From Callorhinus ursinus (Eukaryota > Chordata > Mammalia > Carnivora > Otariidae): 64,000 nt of DNA. The notes under the pieces are model-generated. The model made no database searches. It worked only from the letters and a program-made list of their open reading frames with translations, and was not told the DNA's origin. The position numbers and the translations under genes were made by a program. Position 1 is the stretch's first letter, and every line of letters starts with the position of its first letter. The DNA lies in contig NW_020312904.1 in the NCBI RefSeq assembly GCF_003265705.1, positions 1,577,332-1,641,331 of the forward strand, given 5' to 3'. This document shows, piece after piece, positions 58,526-64,000 of this stretch.

Positions 58526-59383
58526 AACGTCGAGCTGCCAGAGGCCATCTGAAGTCTCCCAGCTTGGGAGAGGCTCAGAGAAGCAGAGCCCCCTCTGGGA
58601 TCCCTGTGTCCCTGGCCGCAGGTCACTGTTGGTCGCTGACGGGAAGATCACCCCCCTGATGCTGCAGGTGAAATGCTTTAGGGCACTGCTTAGCCAGAGG
58701 GGCAGGGAGGACCAGAGCCCCCCGCCCCGACTTCCAGCGTTCACGCTGTCGTGCTCCACGAGGAGTGGGACCGAGAAGGGACAGCGTCTGTGTCCCTCAA
58801 GAGCCGTGGACCCGTGTGCCACAGGCAGGCAGCCCTGTGGTGGGCACTGGGAGGGGAAGGTTCCTTTGCTTCCTTGTTTCCAGGAGGGTCCCCCGACATC
58901 ACGGTCCTGGAGCGAGGGGTCTGCCTCGGCGCTGGGCATGGGTGTCCTTCCCTCGGGTGCCCCAGCCTGCAGAAGGCCTTCTGTTCCTGCTCAGCTGCCC
59001 CAGCCCGGTCCTGGGCCCTGCACCGCCCGGGGTAGCCCAGCGCCGCACCTCTGTGCTCAGAGCAGGGCCCCAGCGTGGCCCCCCAGCTCAGCTGGTGCCC
59101 TGGAGTCTGCTTCCCACCACAGCAGGACGGTCCTCTGTTGTGGGGTTGGTGTGTTCGCGTATTTACCTATGACTTTACTTCGACTCCCATCGGCTTGAAT
59201 CCTTTCTGTCTCGCATGGTCCTGAGTCAGGATGTGGCCGACTTGTCTCTGTTTATCCCAGACTTAGGTTGTTTGAAAACTGAGGGTCCCCTATCTCGGGA
59301 ACTCGACCGCCCCCTTCTGCAACGCAGGGGTGAGAGGGCATGTGCTAGTCCTGGACAGATGTCCTGCCTGCAGACCAGAGACA
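58526..59383. other. GC-rich sequence, nothing recognised
   Basis: No exon or repeat recognised. Confidence 0.5.
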
Positions 59384-59655
59384 CGTGGGGGACGTGCGGG
59401 GGATACCACACGGGGGACACGCGGGAGACACCACACGGGGGACACGCGGGANNNNNNNNNNACCACACGGGGGACACGCGGGAGACACCACACGGGGGAC
59501 ACGCGGGAGACACCACACGGGGGACACGCGGGAGACACCACACGGGAGACGTCCAGGGGACACCACACGGGGGACGTCCAGGGGACACCCAGGGAACACC
59601 CAGGGGACATATGGGAGACCTGCGGAAGATACACAGGGGACACATGGGGGACGCG
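59384..59655 (+). repeat. 25-bp minisatellite with internal 10-N gap
   Basis: Tandem units built on CACACGGGGGACACGCGGGA (25-bp period), degrading rightward into GGGGACACC/CCAGGGGACA units. A 10-N gap (59452-59461) lies inside, so copy number in the assembly is unreliable. The reading frames through it are artefacts. Confidence 0.95.
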
Positions 59656-60159
59656 GGTTCCTGTCTGTCCCCCACTGCCCGCAGACTGCTGTCCTGAAGA
59701 AGGTCCTGACTTCGCCAGGTTGCGGTTTTCACGTGTATTTAACGGGAGTAAGTAGGTAAGAGTTACCGTATACATGCTTGCTTACCGCCACGGAACGGCC
59801 GCGAGCAAGCCAGCGCACATCTGGTCGTAGCTGGGGGGCCTGGGGGGTTCCTGGGACAGCTCCAGCCACCACACAGGTTTCCCGCCATCTGCCCCAAGAT
59901 CCGCAGTCAGGGAGGACCGGGCGCTGGGCTCCTTGTGCCGGGGGCTGAGGGCGGGTCCCCAATTCTGCAGCATTAATGACAACGCCACTGATACACGGTG
60001 GGTGGCGTTGCCTCCGACGCAGAGGCCGGATCATCTGCGGTAAAATAACATCATGCGTCGCATTGGTATGCAAGGACAGACAGCTCTGCCAACCCGAAAG
60101 TCCACGGAAAAAAAGCAATACGGTTTTGTTATTCATGGGCTGAAGCCATGCTCCCAGAA
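59656..60159. other. Upstream sequence, nothing recognised
   Basis: No exon or repeat recognised. Confidence 0.5.
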
Positions 60160-60260
60160 TATTCCTCATTCTGACTTAAATGTATCTTCTGCCCACTCAA
60201 AGCAAATGCAATTTTCCTTTTTATGACTATCAGTTATTTACATGGCAAAATTTTAAATAG
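60160..60260. promoter_or_regulatory. Short AT-rich island
   Basis: AAAGCAAATGCAATTTTCC and ATCAGTTATTTACATGGC words in an otherwise GC-rich area. Low-confidence candidate element. Confidence 0.25.
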
Positions 60261-60930
60261 AGCTGAGCCACCAGCAACCACAGCTCCCACCACCCGCAGC
60301 ACACAGATCGCTGGTGTCCCATCCACAAGCAGGAGCCCAGAGGCGCCGAAGGGGTGGACAAGGTGGGTGACAGAGCTGGGGGGGTCTTGGCCGGACTCCC
60401 TTCCCTGTGCAGGCAGGGGGCCCCTCCCCTCTTCCTGCCCCTCCCCCGCCCCGCCCCGGTGGGTCACTTGTTTTCTGTCCTAATGTCGTGTCCATCAGGT
60501 GTTCCTCTGAGTTCTGGGGAAATAGGCAGGAACCAACAGTCCCTCCACCACGAGGTCGCACACTCACAGACGACCTGTCCGTCCGTCCCTCCGTTCACGG
60601 CTCCCCCGTCCACGGCTCCCCGGTCCATGGCGGGCCCCAGCCAGGCTTAGGGAGGTGGTGGGGAGAGGAGACACAGTCTCAGCTCAGCCTGGAGCAACCA
60701 CAGAGGCAGCAAAGTGTCGCTGTTTTATGGAGGATGCATGGGGGACAGAGGGCGAAGCCCTGCCCTGGGCTTGCGGCTCGCGTCCTGGGTCTGGCGGCCA
60801 GTACAGAGGAAGGAGGGACGGGCACACGAACGGGAGCCTGATTCCTCCCTTCCAGGCCTCGAGGCCAGAGGTGACCCTGGAACCACACTGAGCCGGCCCT
60901 GTACTCATCTCTAAACGGGGTGGTCAGAGG
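60261..60930. other. GC-rich sequence, nothing recognised
   Basis: No exon or repeat recognised. Confidence 0.5.
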
Positions 60931-61065
60931 GGGCACTCCGCTGGTTCAGCTAATGGGACGTGCGACTCTTGATCTCGGGGTTGTGAGTTTGAGCCCCACA
61001 CTGGGCATAGACATTACCTAAAAAATAAATAAATAAACAAACAAACAAACAAATAAATAAATAAA
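60931..61065 (+). mobile_element. CAN-SINE (SINEC), short form
   Basis: Head GGGCACTCCGCTGGTTCAGC, GACTCTTGATCTCGGGGTTG, GTGAGTTTGAGCCCCACAC (B-box), then an (AAAT/AAAC)n tail. Weak duplication: AAACGGGGTGGTCA before, AAATGCGGTTGTCA after. Confidence 0.95.
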
Positions 61066-63139
61066 ATGCGGTTGTCACTGTTCTCGCCAGTGGGGGTTGT
61101 TGCAATAATTCAGGAGAAGGGGAAAAACGGGGAACGGACAAGGGTTTTATGTGAAACTCGTGAGCGGATTTCCCTTGCAGGCCCTTGCTGGTCGTGTCTA
61201 CACTGTCAGACACAGGGAGTTCAGGGCTCAGGACCCGGGCCCCGGGCCGCGTGCAGCGTTCTCTCTCCCCTGCTTGTCCGGGGTTGGGAGGGTGGAGAGG
61301 GATGGTGGCCGCCTGGCCATCTCCTGGGGCTGTGCTCTGTCCCCGCCTGACCCGGGCAGCTGCCCACCCTTGGCGTTCGCGTCTGGGAGACAGAGAGAAG
61401 CTCACCACCTGCGAACTTGGTGCGGTACTGGTTTGTGTTCTTGCCGTCACTGGGGTTCTGATGCCAGCTATTTATGATCTGGTGTTGATAGAGCTTGACA
61501 ATCATGTAGGCAATAAAATAATATGGGAACTTTATGTTATTACAGAGCCCACGAAGGTGCACGTACCAGGGCTCTGGGACGTTTCCCGCTTTGTTCACTG
61601 CTGAGCCTCCAGCTCTGGAACCGGCTTGGTGAGGGCCTCCAGGGGGGAGGCCTCTGTGGGCCCTTCCCTCCTGGGAGCCTGGGAGGCCGGCCAGTGGGTC
61701 TGCTGGGACATGTCTGCGCAGACACATGAGGCTGTTGTGCTGGGGGGCACCTGACGGTGGGCCGTGGAGTGCCTTCACTGCCCGGGCGCCTGCAGGCTGG
61801 AACGGCTCGGCCGAGCACGGGCTCTTGCCCTCGGGGCACTTGTGACCCAGGTCGGGGGCAGTGGCCGGTGTCGATCACTTAATGATGCCATCAGGAGATG
61901 TCCGACGAGGGCCACCAGCTCTCTGCGCCGTGGCAGGGAGCCCGATTTGTGCCCTAAGGGGATGGTGCTGGCTGCAGCAGGTGAGCTGAGGGAGGAGGCC
62001 CCTGTGGAGGGTTGGGGGGCTTCTGAGCAGGAAAGGGGGCACGGGGCTGATGGGAGGGGGTGCAGTGGGACTGACTGAGCAGGCTGTGTGTTCCTTGAGC
62101 ATCTCATGGAAACGGAGCAGATCAATGGGAGGAGACAGCGCTGGGGACGGTGGTACAGGCAGGGACGCTGCGGCTGATTTCATCACATGCTCATTTGTAT
62201 GTTCTTTGGGGACCCCGGTGATGCATTAGCCCCAGGACCCCTTTATAATGGAGCTGCAGAGAGACGGTGCTGCCGTTTGTGCCCGTCAGTCAAACAGCGG
62301 GGGACGCGACTCCACATAAATTGTATCTATTTTACTCTTGAAAACCACTTTTGGAAGAATGTGTGGTGAATGTATGTGCTCCCCTCAATTATGCTGATAA
62401 AGCCGCCTTGGCCGCAGCATGGAGGGATCTGGAAGAGAAGATGTCAGATCTGTGATCTGCTTGATGGCACACGTGCTCTTCTGTAGACCTTAAGCTCGGT
62501 CAGATCGAGCTGTCCTACATGAACGCAGAGGATGAAAGGCAGGGAATAGGCCATTCTGCCCGGTTAGAAAAACCGGAAGCCCAGGACAGTGCCAGTCTGT
62601 TGCGTGAAATGTGAACGTTCATCCCGTCGGGGTGCTTCGGGACTGGGAAGGCCTCAGCTCCGGGATTCGGAGTGTGGGGCAGGCAGACAGCGCCGTGGAG
62701 GCAGGGTGGCTGGGGCTCAGGCTGGAGGGGGAGCGTGGGGGGGGTAGATGGTGCGTCCACATGGGCGCAGGGCAGTCGGGATGTTGCAGATACCGTCAGC
62801 CATGATGGAAAATGATGGAGCGAAGAGAGGTGTTGGCAGTCCACCCCTGTGTGTGGCCCCAAATGCACATTTTCTGCCCAAAAGCAGGTCCAAGAAGGGC
62901 GCACCAAGCGCAGGAAGACGGGGTCCCACTGTGGAGCCACGTTTTCACTCCGTGTTCCCTGAGACACCCCTGACCGTCCTCCTAAGCGGCTCCTCTGGCC
63001 ACTCCCTCTCCTTTCTGCCCAAAGTCTGGGCATCCGAGGTGTGCTTTCACCCATCGTCTGCGGCACCGGCGTGCGGCGGGAGGACTGGCGGCCGGGGAGC
63101 GCACCACCGTCCGGGGCTGAGCTGCGGGCCCCCGGGTCA
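61066..63139. other. Upstream sequence, nothing recognised
   Basis: GC-rich with small AT patches near 61470-61550 and 62300-62400. No exon or repeat family recognised. Confidence 0.5.
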
Positions 63140-63466
63140 CATGAGGAGTCCTAACCGCCAGGACGTGGAGCAGGACTGCACTCGAGGACGGGGCCTCTAC
63201 AGAGGAGATCGAGGTAAAATGAGGCCCCGAGGGTGGGCCTGAGCCAACCGGAGCAGTCTTCTAGAGAGTAGAACACAGACATGCACACACCGGGACGGCC
63301 TCGCGAGGATGCGGGGGGGCACTGCATGCACGCCGAGGGGCCTCAGGAGGATCCAGCCCCATCCACGCCTGACCTCCGACGTGGGGCCGAGAAGCTGCAG
63401 GAGAGCTAATGTCCATAGTGTAAGTGGCCAGCTTGTGGTATTCGTTACTCGCCGCCCTGACTGACA
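63140..63466 (+). mobile_element. MaLR-like LTR
   Basis: GAGTCCTAACCGCCAGGACG, GGGCCTCTACAGAGGAGATC, GAGGTAAAATGAGGCCCCGA, GGGTGGGCCTGAGCC and CAGCTTGTGGTATTCGTTAC follow the LTR to its end. Confidence 0.65.
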
Positions 63467-64000
63467 CCCCCACTGTCCGCCCACCAGGGACAGCTGCCCC
63501 GGCCCCACGCACCTTCCCGTAGTCGCTGCCCTCGTCCCGACCGAGTGCGACACTGTGGTGGGAGCACAGGGGCGAACCTTCGCCCGGAGTAGGGAGGTCG
63601 GGAGGGGAGGCGAGGTTCCCGCTGAGACGGGGTGGGACGGACCTTCTGCGCCGCCGCAGGAAAGCAGACCCTGGGGGGCGAGTCCTCTCGTGGACGCAAT
63701 TCCAGAGAACAGGAGGTGCTGAGAGTCGCCTGAACCCTGTGCATCAAGAGCCACAGATGCTCGTGCCTCTCTGCCCGTAATTCATGCCTCGCACTCGGGC
63801 TTCAGAAATGATCCGAGAGGCACTCAGAGATTTCCGTGCGAAGATCCTAACGCCACCAACACGTAAGAGGAACACGAGACCAGTGACCTAACTGTCCTGC
63901 TTATCAAATGATACCAGCTTATCTTCACTGAAGATAAATCATTCAAAAAACAGTCCCTCCTGCACGCATCTGTTCACTCGCTATCAGTCCCCTCCCCCTG
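63467..64000. other. Upstream sequence, nothing recognised
   Basis: GC-rich, turning AT-rich after 63780. No exon or repeat recognised. Confidence 0.5.

Noticed and set aside
59384..59655. Regular repeats as a CRISPR array
   Set aside because: Head-to-tail 25-bp units without spacers in a mammalian genome: a minisatellite.
59215..59697. Repetitive Thr/Gly/His-rich protein frames
   Set aside because: Translation of the 25-bp minisatellite in several frames; includes gap Ns.
60931..61065. tRNA-like sequence with B-box
   Set aside because: It is the head of a CAN-SINE with an A-rich tail, not a tRNA gene; the other four SINE heads were rejected for the same reason.

Overview
The window is mammalian genomic DNA, almost certainly from a carnivore. 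It carries five tRNA-derived CAN-SINE (SINEC-type) insertions with the carnivore layout of tRNA-like head, CT-rich part and A-rich tail. It also has old L1, MIR, L2-like and MaLR-like debris, long GC-rich stretches and one CpG island with a mammalian first exon. Nothing bacterial, no CRISPR array, no rRNA gene and no free-standing tRNA gene was seen. Most long reading frames are chance frames in GC-rich DNA.

The one gene I can name is TAFA5 (FAM19A5), on the minus strand. Coding exon 1 (29092-29203) encodes 37 codons ending in a hydrophobic signal segment, followed by a consensus splice donor. It sits in a CpG island of about 2 kb (28040-30150), interrupted by a 400-N gap (29336-29735) that begins exactly at a CGG/CCG trinucleotide run in the 5' UTR. 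The transcript runs toward lower coordinates, so 1-29091 is the proximal part of TAFA5 intron 1 and 30150-64000 is 5' flanking DNA.

Intron side (1-29 kb): GC-rich, with no recognisable CAN-SINE or L1. It holds a few MIR and MaLR-like fragments, simple repeats, two small minisatellites and a 10-N pseudo-gap flanked by a duplicated 16-mer. Several sharply bounded AT-rich islands (7.5, 10.8, 12.3, 19.4, 24.8-25.8 and 26.5-27.1 kb) look like candidate conserved noncoding elements.

Upstream side (30-64 kb): much richer in transposons. There is a minus-strand L1 complex at 34.5-39.9 kb, further L1 pieces at 40.0-40.4, 45.0-46.1, 47.7-48.3 and 49.2-50.5 kb, all five SINEs, MaLR-like LTR fragments, an AT-rich satellite with a 20-bp inverted repeat (50919-50972), and a 25-bp minisatellite containing a 10-N gap (59384-59655). 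A SOX/POU-type motif cluster lies about 1.25 kb upstream of the start codon.

I found no undescribed multi-gene system. The most useful leads are the CGG run with an open upstream frame at TAFA5, the AT-rich islands as possible TAFA5 enhancers, and several assembly-gap and repeat anomalies.
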